Source: an uncultured Clostridia bacterium (lineage in GTDB: Bacteria > Bacillota > Clostridia > TANB77 > CAG-508). Taken from it: a stretch of DNA of 31,598 nucleotides. The stretch covers positions 1 through 31,598 of the forward strand of contig CALXJO010000001.1 of the NCBI GenBank assembly GCA_944388645.1, read 5' to 3'. A model generated the notes under the pieces. The model worked only from the letters and a program-made list of their open reading frames with translations. It did no database searches and had not been told where the DNA came from. A program made the translations under genes and the position numbers. Positions 15,197 through 24,600 of this stretch are shown piece after piece. Positions within the stretch are counted from its first letter, which is position 1, and every line of letters starts with the position of its first letter.

Positions 15197-16963
15197 TTAT
15201 TTTTCATCAATTTTTATATGAACATCTTTTAATTGATAGTCTTCTACTCTACTTGGTGTATTTATCATAACATCTCTTGCTTTTTTATTTTTTGGAAATG
15301 CTATTACATCTCTAATATTTTGTGTATCTTCTATTAGCATTATCATTCTATCTAATCCTAAAGCAGCACCTGCATGTGGTGGAGTTCCATATTTAAATGC
15401 CTTATACAATGCTCCAAATTTTTCTTCTACTGTTTTTTCTTCATATCCTGCTATCTCAAAAGCTTTTACCATTAAGTCTGAATCATGATTTCTAACAGCA
15501 CCTGATGCCATTTCATAACCATTACCTACTAAATCGAATTGATATGCAACTATATCTAATGGATTGCTGTTTTGTAAAGCTTCCATTCCTCCTTGTGGCA
15601 TTGAAAATGGGTTATGATTAAAATCTATTTTTTGTTCATCTTCATTATATTCATACATTGGAAAATCTACTATAAAGCAGAATCTATATACATTTTTCTC
15701 TATTAAGTCTAATCTTTTTCCAAGTTCAATTCTAACCTGTCCCGCAATTTTTTGAGCTGTTTCTAATTTGTCTGCTATAAAGAATATACTGTCATTTTCT
15801 TTAACTCCAAGCTTTTCTTCTAAACCTTTTAGTATATCTTCTGTTATGAATTTTGCAATTCCGCCTTGAGGAGTATTATTTTCATCAATTTTTGTCCAAG
15901 CTAGACCTTTAGCACCTTGTTCTTCTACTGCAAATTCAGTCATGCTATCAAAGAATTTTCTTCCTTGTAATGCTCCATTTGGAACAACTATAGCTTTAAT
16001 TGTTTTTCCTTTAAATGCATTAAATTCACTTTCTTTAAATAGTTCTGTAGCATCTTGTATTATTAGTGGATTTCTTAAGTCTGGTTTATCTATACCGTAT
16101 TTTTCCATTGCTTCTTTATATGTAATTCTCTTAAATGGTCCTTTATCTACTTGCCAAGTTGTATGTTTTGTAAATACTGTAGTTATTAGTTCTTCTATAG
16201 TTTTTAATACATCTTCTTGGGTTGCAAAAGCCATTTCAAAATCTACTTGATAGAACTCGCCTGGTGCTCTATCTGCTCTTGGATCTTCATCTCTAAAACA
16301 AGGAGCAATTTGATAATATTTATCAAAACCAGAGATCATTAATAATTGTTTAAATTGTTGTGGTGCTTGTGGAAGAGCATAAAACTCGCCTGGGTGTAAT
16401 CTACTTGGTACTAAAAAGTCTCTTGCACCCTCTGGTGAAGAATTTGCAAGTATTGGAGTTTGAATTTCAGCAAATTTCATCTCATCCATTTTATCTCTTA
16501 TGCTTTTCATTATTTGAGAACGAAGTAATATATTATTGTGTATTTTATTATTACGTAAGTCTAAATATCTATATTCTAATCTTAAATCTTCTCTTACAGA
16601 TGAAATATCTATTTTCTCGGAATTTATTTCAAATGGAAGTGTTGGTTCACATTTTCCAAGTATTGTTATGCTTTTAGCCTCTACTTCTATTTCTCCAGTT
16701 GGTATTTTGTTGTTTTTATTTGAACGTTCTATCACTTTTCCGTCCACAGATATAACACATTCTGTGTAAATTTGTGACATTTGCTCTTTTAGGCTTTCAT
16801 CAGAAATTGTAATTTGTGTAATTCCATATTGATCTCTTAAATCTATAAAAGTCATTCCCCCAAGATTTCTAATTCTTTGAATCCAACCAGCAAGTCTTAC
16901 TTCTTGTCCTACATTATTAATATTTAATTCCCCACAGTTATGATTTCTATATTCATTTGCCAT
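15197..16963 (-). CDS. aspS: Aspartate--tRNA ligase (bacterial type)
   Basis: 588 residues, the usual size of bacterial AspRS. Order: N-terminal OB-fold anticodon-binding domain (about 1-110, with GWIQRIRNLGGMTFIDLRD), class II catalytic core with motif 2 in FRDEDPRADRAPGEFYQ, the bacterial GAD insertion domain (roughly residues 290-420), and motif 3 GAALGLDRMIMLI near the C-terminus followed by NIRDVIAFPK. It charges tRNA-Asp with aspartate in the cytosol. No T-box leader is visible upstream (only about 70 bases to the next gene). A separate asnS lies at 18.6 kb, so tRNA-Asn need not be charged by the indirect route. Confidence 0.96.
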   Translation of the reverse strand: MANEYRNHNCGELNINNVGQEVRLAGWIQRIRNLGGMTFIDLRDQYGITQITISDESLKEQMSQIYTECVISVDGKVIERSNKNNKIPTGEIEVEAKSITILGKCEPTLPFEINSEKIDISSVREDLRLEYRYLDLRNNKIHNNILLRSQIMKSIRDKMDEMKFAEIQTPILANSSPEGARDFLVPSRLHPGEFYALPQAPQQFKQLLMISGFDKYYQIAPCFRDEDPRADRAPGEFYQVDFEMAFATQEDVLKTIEELITTVFTKHTTWQVDKGPFKRITYKEAMEKYGIDKPDLRNPLIIQDATELFKESEFNAFKGKTIKAIVVPNGALQGRKFFDSMTEFAVEEQGAKGLAWTKIDENNTPQGGIAKFITEDILKGLEEKLGVKENDSIFFIADKLETAQKIAGQVRIELGKRLDLIEKNVYRFCFIVDFPMYEYNEDEQKIDFNHNPFSMPQGGMEALQNSNPLDIVAYQFDLVGNGYEMASGAVRNHDSDLMVKAFEIAGYEEKTVEEKFGALYKAFKYGTPPHAGAALGLDRMIMLIEDTQNIRDVIAFPKNKKARDVMINTPSRVEDYQLKDVHIKIDEK

Positions 16964-17033
16964 TTTTTAATTTTCATTCCTTTCTAACTCATATGCTTAT
17001 ATATTTTATACCTTTTTGCCTCAAAAGTCCATA

Positions 17034-18503
17034 TTATTTGCGCTCATATATTGAAAAATAATCATCTTCATATAATTTATTATAATTTTCGTCTTTGTTT
17101 AGATATGTATTAATTCTTTCTGTATTATATACTATTGCATAATCTATATCATACTTATCAAATAAATCATCATAATGCATCTCACCATTTACAACATTAT
17201 ACCAATCTTCCAATATATCTACATTATTAAATTCTCTACAATATACCTCACATCTTGAGTCTATAAATGTTTTTATTCCTTTAAATTCTAAATAACTTCC
17301 AAAATTAAAGTGATCATATATCCTCATGTTTTGATAATCTAAATTGTTTAAAATATATTCTGTTGCATCAACTGGATAAGCTGTTTTATCAACATATTCT
17401 TCTTTGGTTCTTTGTACTATATTAGGAAGCATAAATATTAAAATAAATATTCCAAGTAAAGTAATTACAGAGTTTTTATTTAGTTTGCTTTCAAGTTTTT
17501 CAAGTAATTTTTCATTATCATAAGTCTCAAAAAAATTATTTACAAGTCTAGTTAATGGTATCATTCCTATTATAAAGAAAAATGATTGATTTCTTACTGC
17601 AAGTATCGCCATTATGAACAATCCGAAAAATAATAATAAGTCTCTTACTTTTATCTTAGCTTTTGTTGCTAAAGCTATAATTACATATACAACTAACATA
17701 CTGCACATTCCAACAGATGTTAATAAATTTGTTGGTTGAAGTTCTAATATAAACTCAGAAGATATGCTCCCCATTACTTTAAACATATATATGTGTGTAT
17801 ATGTTCCAATTGGTGATAAAAAGCTTCCTATTAAAAGTAAAATTAATGTAATTACAAGTGGTTTTATTTTTAAATCTTCAATTACAAGCTTTATATCTTT
17901 TTTCTTTTTTATTATTTTATTTAATATTGCCTCTGCTAAAAATGGCATAACTAATATTATAGTAACTGGCCATACTGATGCATGGAAGTTTACTATAAAC
18001 ACAGATATTAAAAATAAATATATATAATATCTCTTTTTATTAGTCGTTAGTAATCTTTCTATAAAAAATACTTCTAGTAATAAACATAAATACGAGATTA
18101 TTTGTGCTCTTGCTGTAAATGTTCCAATCCCTGCCATTATAAGTGAAGAACATACTGTAGCAATAAATGCTAATACTACATTATTTTTTTGTTTTATTAA
18201 AATATAAAATAATGAAAGCATTGTAATAACAGCTATAATCATTACAAATATGTAAATTCCAGTAAAACCAGTGCTATTATATAAAAGAGTCATTATCATA
18301 TCAAAAGCCCATCTTAGCTTATAAAATGTAAGCCCTTCATGCCATGTTAAATGATCCATATTATCATAGCCATTTGCTAGCATTTCTCTTCCTGTGGCAA
18401 TTGTAAAAAATATATCATTTTGCATTACTCTTCTAACAGACACAGCTGTAATAAATATTATAAAAATCGCTAATATAATATAAACCTTTTTATTCCTCTT
18501 CAT
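17034..18503 (-). CDS. Polytopic membrane protein, GT-C glycosyltransferase-like
   Basis: 489 residues with about ten hydrophobic segments (near 8-23, 82-103, 109-127, 133-151, 158-190, 215-231, 263-280, 287-321 and 346-361), then a soluble C-terminal domain of about 125 residues. The first outer loop carries an acidic motif (QND, Asp30, followed by an ATGREMLANG stretch and a second Asp50), the pattern seen in GT-C fold transferases that use polyprenyl-phosphate sugars. The C-terminal FIDSRCEVY and IDYAIVY text recurs, as I remember, in uncharacterised members of this group. TTGGAGA precedes the ATG. Donor, acceptor and pathway cannot be told; no other sugar-polymer genes are adjacent. Confidence 0.65.
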   Translation of the reverse strand: MKRNKKVYIILAIFIIFITAVSVRRVMQNDIFFTIATGREMLANGYDNMDHLTWHEGLTFYKLRWAFDMIMTLLYNSTGFTGIYIFVMIIAVITMLSLFYILIKQKNNVVLAFIATVCSSLIMAGIGTFTARAQIISYLCLLLEVFFIERLLTTNKKRYYIYLFLISVFIVNFHASVWPVTIILVMPFLAEAILNKIIKKKKDIKLVIEDLKIKPLVITLILLLIGSFLSPIGTYTHIYMFKVMGSISSEFILELQPTNLLTSVGMCSMLVVYVIIALATKAKIKVRDLLLFFGLFIMAILAVRNQSFFFIIGMIPLTRLVNNFFETYDNEKLLEKLESKLNKNSVITLLGIFILIFMLPNIVQRTKEEYVDKTAYPVDATEYILNNLDYQNMRIYDHFNFGSYLEFKGIKTFIDSRCEVYCREFNNVDILEDWYNVVNGEMHYDDLFDKYDIDYAIVYNTERINTYLNKDENYNKLYEDDYFSIYERK

Positions 18504-18584
18504 TTATAAAATTCTCCAATCTCTAATATAAATAACATTCTACCGTAAATTTCCTATTTTTTCAATATTTCGCACTAATATTCC

Positions 18585-18613
18585 TTGATTTTTTCCTATT
18601 ATCAATGTATAAT
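18585..18613 (+). promoter_or_regulatory. Promoter for asnS
   Basis: TTGATT (18585-18590) and TATAAT (18608-18613) are 17 bp apart. The leader to the ATG at 18648 is only about 30 bases, too short for a T-box, so tRNA-responsive control is not supported here. Confidence 0.75.
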
Positions 18614-18647
18614 TTATTCTAATTTGAATAGATGGGAGATGTTAGTT

Positions 18648-20036
18648 ATGGAAAAAATAACAATTAAAGATTTATATCGTAAAACATCTGATTATATTGA
18701 TAAAGATGTAGAAGTTTCTGGATGGGTTAGAACTTTAAGAGATTCAAAAACATTTGGTTTTATTGAAGTGAATGATGGATCTTTTTTTAAGAATTTACAA
18801 ATTGTATTTAATGATACTCTTTCTAATTTTGAAGAAATCTGTAAATTATCTATTAGTTCTACAATTATAGTTCAAGGTAAAATTGTTAAAACAGAAAATG
18901 CAAAACAACCTTTTGAAATGCATGCAAGTTCAGTAGAAGTTTTTAATTTATCTGACTCTAGCTATCCTCTTCAAAAGAAAAGACATTCTTTTGAATTTTT
19001 AAGAACTGTTGCACATTTACGTCCAAGAACTAATACATTTAGTGCTGTGTTTAGAATTAGAAGTGTTGCAGCTTTTGCAATTCATGAATATTTTCAAAAT
19101 AATGGCTATGTGTATGTAAATACACCTATTATTACTTGTGCTGATTGTGAAGGTTCAGCAGAAATGTTTAAATTAACTACATTAGATTTAGATAAACCAT
19201 TACCTACAAAAGATGGTAAAACAGATTTTTCAGAAGATATTTTTGGAAAGAAAGCTTTTATAACAGGTTCTGGACAACTACATGGGGAGACTTTTGCTGC
19301 AGCTTTTGGTAAAATTTATACATTTGGACCAACTCTTCGTTCAGAAAATTCAAATACCAAAACACATGCAAACGAATTTTGGATGATTGAACCAGAAATT
19401 TCATTTTGTGATTTAGAGCAATTGATGGATATTGAAGAAGATTTCTTAAAATATATAGTAAAAACTGTATTAGAAAAATGCCCTGAAGAAATAGCTTTTT
19501 GTGATCAGTTTGTTGAAAAAGGATTAATTGATAAATTAAACAGATTAATCAATTCAGACTTTGTTAGAATTGACCATAAAGAAGCAATCGATTTATTAAA
19601 GAAGGCTGATAGAAAATGGGAATTTACTCCAGAATATGGTGAAGATTTAGCAAAAGAACATGAAAAATATATTACAGAATATTATAATGGCCCTGTTTTT
19701 GTAAAGAATTGGCCAAAAGATATTAAATCTTACTATATGAAAGTTAATCCAGATGGAAAAACAGTTGCAGCTGTTGACCTAGAGGTTCCAGGTGCTGGAG
19801 AAATTATGGGTGGTTCTCAAAGAGAGGAAGATTATGATAAATTAGTAGCTCGTATGAAAGATATGGGAATTGATACAGAGCAATTATATTGGTATTTAGA
19901 GCTACGTAAATATGGTTCTAATATACATTCAGGTTTTGGTCTTGGTTTTGAAAGACTTCTTATGTACATTACAGGTATGGAAAATATTAGAGATGTTATT
20001 CCTTACCCAAGAACACCAAATAACTGTGATTTTTAA
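18648..20036 (+). CDS. asnS: Asparagine--tRNA ligase
   Basis: 462 residues from the ATG at 18648, chosen over an upstream in-frame ATG at 18585, which would lie inside the promoter; GGGAG at 18634-18638 is well placed. N-terminal OB fold (VSGWVRTLRDSKTFGFIEVNDG), then a class IIb core: motif 2 in LRSENSNTKTHANEFWMIEPE-like text, and motif 3 GFGLGFERLLMYITG with NIRDVIPYPRTP at the C-terminus. The absence of the GAD domain and the final PRTPNNCDF distinguish AsnRS from AspRS. Monocistronic, on the strand opposite to its neighbours. Confidence 0.96.
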   Translation: MEKITIKDLYRKTSDYIDKDVEVSGWVRTLRDSKTFGFIEVNDGSFFKNLQIVFNDTLSNFEEICKLSISSTIIVQGKIVKTENAKQPFEMHASSVEVFNLSDSSYPLQKKRHSFEFLRTVAHLRPRTNTFSAVFRIRSVAAFAIHEYFQNNGYVYVNTPIITCADCEGSAEMFKLTTLDLDKPLPTKDGKTDFSEDIFGKKAFITGSGQLHGETFAAAFGKIYTFGPTLRSENSNTKTHANEFWMIEPEISFCDLEQLMDIEEDFLKYIVKTVLEKCPEEIAFCDQFVEKGLIDKLNRLINSDFVRIDHKEAIDLLKKADRKWEFTPEYGEDLAKEHEKYITEYYNGPVFVKNWPKDIKSYYMKVNPDGKTVAAVDLEVPGAGEIMGGSQREEDYDKLVARMKDMGIDTEQLYWYLELRKYGSNIHSGFGLGFERLLMYITGMENIRDVIPYPRTPNNCDF

Positions 20037-20058
20037 TTTAATTTTTTAGATAAAGAAA

Positions 20059-20088
20059 TAGCCGGCACCAAATTCATGGTGCCGGCTA
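20059..20088. repeat. GC-rich hairpin 23 bases after asnS
   Basis: AGCCGGCACCA (20060-20070) pairs with TGGTGCCGGCT (20077-20087), 6-nt loop, plus a closing T-A pair. On the plus strand it is followed by AAAAAG rather than a T tract, so it is a poor terminator for asnS. It shares the GGCACCA/TGGTGCC block with the next hairpin in the opposite arm order. Confidence 0.6.
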
Positions 20089-20125
20089 AAAAGAACAGCT
20101 GGTGCCCAATTAATGGCACCAGCTG
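20088..20125 (-). terminator. Terminator of the 60-residue cassette gene
   Basis: CAGCTGGTGCC (20096-20106) pairs with GGCACCAGCTG (20115-20125) around an 8-nt loop. On the minus strand the stem is followed directly by TTCTTTTT (20088-20095), a proper U tract. It lies about 30 bases past the stop codon at 20159. Confidence 0.7.
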
Positions 20126-20158
20126 CAGGGGGGTAGTCTAGGCTAGGCTTTCTTGTCT

Positions 20159-20341
20159 TTAGACAAGTCCGCTTTTGCACCAGACCGAAAACAGGCCCTC
20201 AGTGGCCGAAGGAACCACCGTTGTACGAACGGGCAGTCTCTCCTTAAGGAAACCTGCAAGACTATGGGCTTCCTGTTCATCGGTTGGAATACCGACTGCA
20301 GTCCACCCTTGCTTTTCGGCTTCCTTTGCAGTACTCGGCAT
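20159..20341 (-). CDS. GC-rich accessory gene encoding a 60-residue protein, unknown function
   Basis: 60 residues from the ATG at 20341, which has AGGAGG at 20351-20356 on the other strand; a TTG further up lies in the leader hairpin. The text suggests a small alpha/beta fold: strand (WTAVGIP), helix (DEQEAHSLAGFLKERL), then strands (RTTVVPS, GLFSVWCK). This loosely recalls DUF2007-like small proteins, an inference from pattern only. Codon use is G/C-rich, unlike asnS and the methyltransferase on either side. It has its own promoter, leader hairpin and terminator, the same design as the two genes at 26.1 and 26.6 kb. Probably acquired. Confidence 0.65.
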   Translation of the reverse strand: MPSTAKEAEKQGWTAVGIPTDEQEAHSLAGFLKERLPVRTTVVPSATEGLFSVWCKSGLV

Positions 20342-20388
20342 TGGCGTGTACCTCCTTTTTTGTACTTCCTTTTTCAAGGATACTATTT

Positions 20389-20417
20389 ATTATACCACAT
20401 TTTTTTCTTTTTTTCAA
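20389..20417 (-). promoter_or_regulatory. Extended -10 promoter of the 60-residue cassette gene
   Basis: On the minus strand TTGAAA (20412-20417), 17 bp, then TATAAT (20389-20394) preceded by TGTGG, an extended -10. The transcript leader contains TCCTTgaaaAAGGA, a small hairpin, before AAAGGAGGTAC and the ATG. Confidence 0.75.
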
Positions 20418-20475
20418 ATCAAGATACAAGTTTGACCCTATATTCATATTACAAAATTTGACAAAATTCCACTTT

Positions 20476-21285
20476 TTATTTCTTTTCATTTTTATCAAAA
20501 TTTATTTTTTGTCTTACATATTCATATAACACTATACCTGTTGCAACAGAAGCATTTAAGCTCTCTGTTCTTCCTAGCATTGGTATTTTTACTTTATTAT
20601 CAGCTAATTCCTGTACTTCTTTTGATACCCCATTGGCTTCGTTTCCAATTACTATTACTTTTTTCTTATAATCTATATTATATATGCTGTCTTCTGTATC
20701 TAGAGATGTTACTACTACTTTAAATTTATTCTTCTTTATTTCTTTTAATGTTTGAACTAAATTGTCTGTTTCAATTATTTTTACTCTAAATATTGCTCCC
20801 ATTGTAGATCTTACAACCTTTGGATTATATGGGTCTGCTGTGTTTTTTGTAATAATTATTTGGTTTAAGTTTACGCTATCTGCTGTTCTTAAAATAGTTC
20901 CTAAATTTCCTGGATCTTGTATCCCATCTAATGCAAGTATTAAATCTTGGTTATAATCTATATTACTATCTCTTCCTGGCTTTTCTATTACAGCTAAAAT
21001 TCCTTGTGGAGCTACTACATCTGTTAAAGTGCTAAAAACTTTCTTACTTACATATATACAGTTATATTTTGCAATCTCATATAGTAACTTTTGGCTTATT
21101 TCTTCCGCTTCTACACACTCTTCACAAATAACTATCTTATTTATCTTTGCACGTTCTGCAATTGCTTCTTCAATTATCTTTATTCCCTCAATTATATATA
21201 AGCCTTCTTCATCTCTATATTTCTTCTCTTTTAGCTTTTTTAAGCCCTTAATTATCTCATTATCTTTACTCGTAATAACTTGCAT
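20476..21285 (-). CDS. SpoU/TrmH-family RNA 2'-O-methyltransferase
   Basis: 269 residues. An N-terminal substrate-binding domain (about 1-100) is followed by the SPOUT knot with all three motifs: motif 1 DGIQDPGNLGTILRTAD (120-136, with Asn127 and Arg133), motif 2 IGNEANGVS (213-221, Glu216) and motif 3 IPMLGRTESLNASVATGIVLYE (from 234). These enzymes methylate a ribose 2'-OH in rRNA or tRNA using SAM; the length and domain order fit the RlmB/TsnR-like rRNA group, but the exact nucleotide cannot be read from sequence. TTGGAGG precedes the ATG. It lies between a cassette gene and two L repeats. Confidence 0.9.
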   Translation of the reverse strand: MQVITSKDNEIIKGLKKLKEKKYRDEEGLYIIEGIKIIEEAIAERAKINKIVICEECVEAEEISQKLLYEIAKYNCIYVSKKVFSTLTDVVAPQGILAVIEKPGRDSNIDYNQDLILALDGIQDPGNLGTILRTADSVNLNQIIITKNTADPYNPKVVRSTMGAIFRVKIIETDNLVQTLKEIKKNKFKVVVTSLDTEDSIYNIDYKKKVIVIGNEANGVSKEVQELADNKVKIPMLGRTESLNASVATGIVLYEYVRQKINFDKNEKK

Positions 21286-21375
21286 TAACTTCCTCCAAAA
21301 CTTTATTATTAATATTCTTCACAAATTTAAGAAAAATATTTATTACAATTTACAACAAATTCTAATTGTCTTGAG

Positions 21376-21447
21376 AAACTTTATATATTTTTGCAGAATT
21401 TTTCATCTTCCCAGAAGTGATAAAATTTGCAAAAATATATAAAGTTT
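21376..21447. repeat. Long hairpin repeat L3 (short form)
   Basis: AAACTTTATATATTTTTGCA (21376-21395) pairs perfectly with 21428-21447, and the helix continues past a one-base bulge as AATTTT/AAAATT. The loop holds only CTTC/GAAG, so this copy lacks the GC-rich centre of the others. L3 and L4 fill the gene-free stretch 21286-21608; I see nothing else there beyond the methyltransferase ribosome site. Confidence 0.8.
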
Positions 21448-21491
21448 TTATTCATTAATTATAATAATGAATTTATTACAAACTTTAATTG

Positions 21492-21598
21492 AGAAAATTT
21501 ATATATTTTGAAAATGATGAGGAGCCGCGTAAGTTTTGGAGCAGCGTAAGCTGCGACCCAAGGCGACGAAAAGAATTTGAAAAATATATAAATTTTCT
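21492..21598. repeat. Long hairpin repeat L4
   Basis: AGAAAATTTATATATTTT (21492-21509) pairs perfectly with 21581-21598, 18 bp. The centre carries GCAGC/GCTGC around a GTAA tetraloop (21541-21554) and the 17-nt block CGCGTAAGTTTTGGAGC (21526-21542), identical to one in L1. It starts 10 bases after the mfd stop codon. Confidence 0.85.
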
Positions 21599-21608
21599 AT
21601 TATCTTAA

Positions 21609-24600
21609 TTATGAAATAACTTGTAATAATTCCTTAATTTGTGAAATAATTTTTTCTTCATCTTTTTCATTTATTTTTAATGTTATATATGGTTCAACAC
21701 CTGCAGAAAATCTAAGTTTAGTTCCATATTTTTCAAGTAACACTTTAATCTTTTCTTCATCTATTTTTATATCATCTTTATCCAAATTAACCATTATAGA
21801 TTTCTCTTTTTGTGTTACTTTAATAACACTAGCTTCTCTTGCTAAAATTTTTATTCTTGCAATTTCAATAAGATTTTCAACTTCTTTCGGCATACTTCCA
21901 TATCTATCTATAATTTCATCTATTACATCTTCTATATCTTCGTCATTTCTACATAGAGCTATATCTTGGTAAATCTCAATTTTTTGTGCTTGGTCTTCTA
22001 TATATGTATCTGGAATGTAGCTAGATAAGTTTATATCTATTTGAATTTCTTTTTCTTCTTTTACTTCTGTTCCTTGCATTTCTTTTACAACTTCATCTAA
22101 TAACTTACAATAAGTATCATAACCAACTTGTTCCATATGACCTGATTGTATCTCACCAAGAAGGCTTCCAGCTCCTCTTATTTCTAGGTCTCTCATTGCA
22201 ATTTTAAATCCAGAACCAAATTCAGTAAATTCTTTTATTGCTTTTAATCTTTTATCTGCAATTTCAGATAATAATTTTTCTCTTCTATATGTAATATAAG
22301 CATAACCTTGTCTTTCACTTCTACCAACTCTTCCTCTTATTTGATACAATTGTGCAAGGCCTAGCCTATCTGCGTTTTCTACAATTATTGTGTTTGCATT
22401 TGGAATATCTATACCAGACTCTAATATTGTAGTACATACAAGAACATCTATTTTATGGTCTATAAAGTCTTGCATTATACTTTCAATTTCTCCACCTGTC
22501 ATTTTACCATGTGCAAATTCAACTTTTGCTTCTGGAACTAATTTAGAAATTTCATCTGCTTTTCGTATTATTCCACTAACATTATTAAATAGATAAAATA
22601 CTTGACCATTTCTTTCAAGTTCTTTTGTAATTGCTTCTTTTATAACCTCTGAATCATATTCTAGAACATATGTCTGAACAGGTTTTCTGTTTTGTGGTGG
22701 TTCATATATTACAGACATATCTCTTATTCCAACAATAGACATATGTAACGTTCTTGGAATTGGAGTTGCAGTCATTGTTAAAACATCTATATTTTCTTTT
22801 AACTTCTTTATTTTTTCTTTGTCTTTAACCCCAAATCTATGCTCTTCGTCTATTATAAGTAATCCTAAATCTTTAAATTCAACATCTTTACTTAATATTC
22901 TGTGTGTTCCAACTATTACATCAATTTCACCAAGTTTTAGCTTTTTTATTATTGTTTCTTGTTCTTTTTTAGTTCTAAATCTATTTAATAGTTCTACTCT
23001 TATTGCAAAATCTTCCATTCTAGATTTAAATTCTTCATATTGCTGGTTTGCAAGTATTGTTGTTGGAACTAAATACGCTACTTGTTTTTGATCCATTACA
23101 GCTTTAAATGCCGCTCTTATTGCAACTTCCGTTTTACCATAACCAACATCACCACACAAAAGTCTATCCATTGGCTTATCTGTTTCCATATCTTTTTTCA
23201 CTTCTGCAATACATCTTAATTGGTCTTCTGTTTCTTGATAAGGAAAGCTATCTTCAAATTCTTTTTGCCAAGGAGTATCTTTCGAGAACATAAATCCTTT
23301 TGCTTTTTGTCTTTTTGCATATAATTCTATTAAGTCTCTTGCAACTTCTCTTAAATTAGACTTTACTCTTGCTTTAGTATTTTCCCACTCTTTGCTTCCA
23401 AGCCTGTTTAATTTTGGCTCTCCTTCTCCTCCACCAATATATTTTCTTATATTGTCTAACATGTCTGTTGGAACATATAAAGAGTCATCATTTTTATATT
23501 TTATTTTAATATAATCTTTTGTAATTCCATCTGCTGCCTTTATTGTATTTACGCCGATATAGATTCCAATTCCTTGGGTTTTATGTACTACATAATCTCC
23601 TGCATGTAAATCAGCAAATACAACCTTCTCACCTTGTTTAAAGGCATCTGAATGTCTTCTTTTTCTAGTTTCGCTTCCAATAAAGTCTTCACTTGTTATA
23701 ACAGTTAAATTTAAGTCATAGTTCTCAAAACCAGATGATAAAGTTCCGTTTGATATAATTACATGTCCGGCATTTAATTCTTGCTCTATTGGATTTTTAT
23801 AAATTAGAGTTTCTTGGTCATCTAGTTTTTCAAAATATTTATATGTAATTTCTTCTTGAGATAAAAGTTCTTCTATTTTTTTAGAACCTGTTTCATTTCC
23901 TGCAAGTATTATTATTTTCTTCTTTTGCTCCTGAGCTTTTTTTACTTCATCTGTTAAAATTTTTATTTCACTTTTAAAGAAATGGATATCTCTATATTTA
24001 AAATTATAAACATGGCTCGAGAATTTACTTTTTTCGCTACTTGTAAGTAAATCTGTTTCATATAAATATATTAATTGCTTGTTTTCTATCTCTTCTATAT
24101 CAAATTTTGCTATGTTTTTTATGCTATCTGGAATAACTCTATTTTTATCTAATAGTGTGTCCATCAATTGTGTATTATCTTTTAATATATTTTCCTGTCT
24201 TGCATTTATTTTATCAATACTATCTATAAATAATAAGTATTTATCATTTAGGTAATCCAATAATGTATTTTGTGTATCATAAAAACAGTTAAAATATTTA
24301 TCTATTTTACTAATATAGTCTCCAGATTTTATTAACTCTAAATCTTGACTAATATTTTCTCTTATCTCATCATTTGTTTCTTTTTCTAGCCTTTTTTCTA
24401 TTTGTTTGCAAACTTCTTGTATGTCCTTTGTTACAATTAATTCATGAGATGGATATATAACTGCTTTATCTAGCATTTTGTTTGACCTTTGCGATGTTAT
24501 ACTAAAGCTTCTTATAGAATCTACTTCATCACCCCAAAATTCAATTCTAATTCCTTGGTTATTAGAGGTTCCTATATCTATTATTCCACCTCTTATGCTA

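Noticed and set aside
18504..18647. T-box leader for asnS (and for aspS at 16964-17033)
   Set aside because: The asnS leader after its -10 is only about 35 bases and the aspS upstream gap is about 70 bases; no specifier stem or T-box sequence is seen.
20059..20088. Intrinsic terminator for asnS
   Set aside because: The hairpin is strong but is followed by AAAAAG on the plus strand, not a T tract.
21286..21608. CRISPR array or tRNA in the gap containing repeated elements
   Set aside because: The repeats are inverted hairpins of differing length rather than evenly spaced direct repeats, and no cloverleaf or TTCGA-type loop is present.
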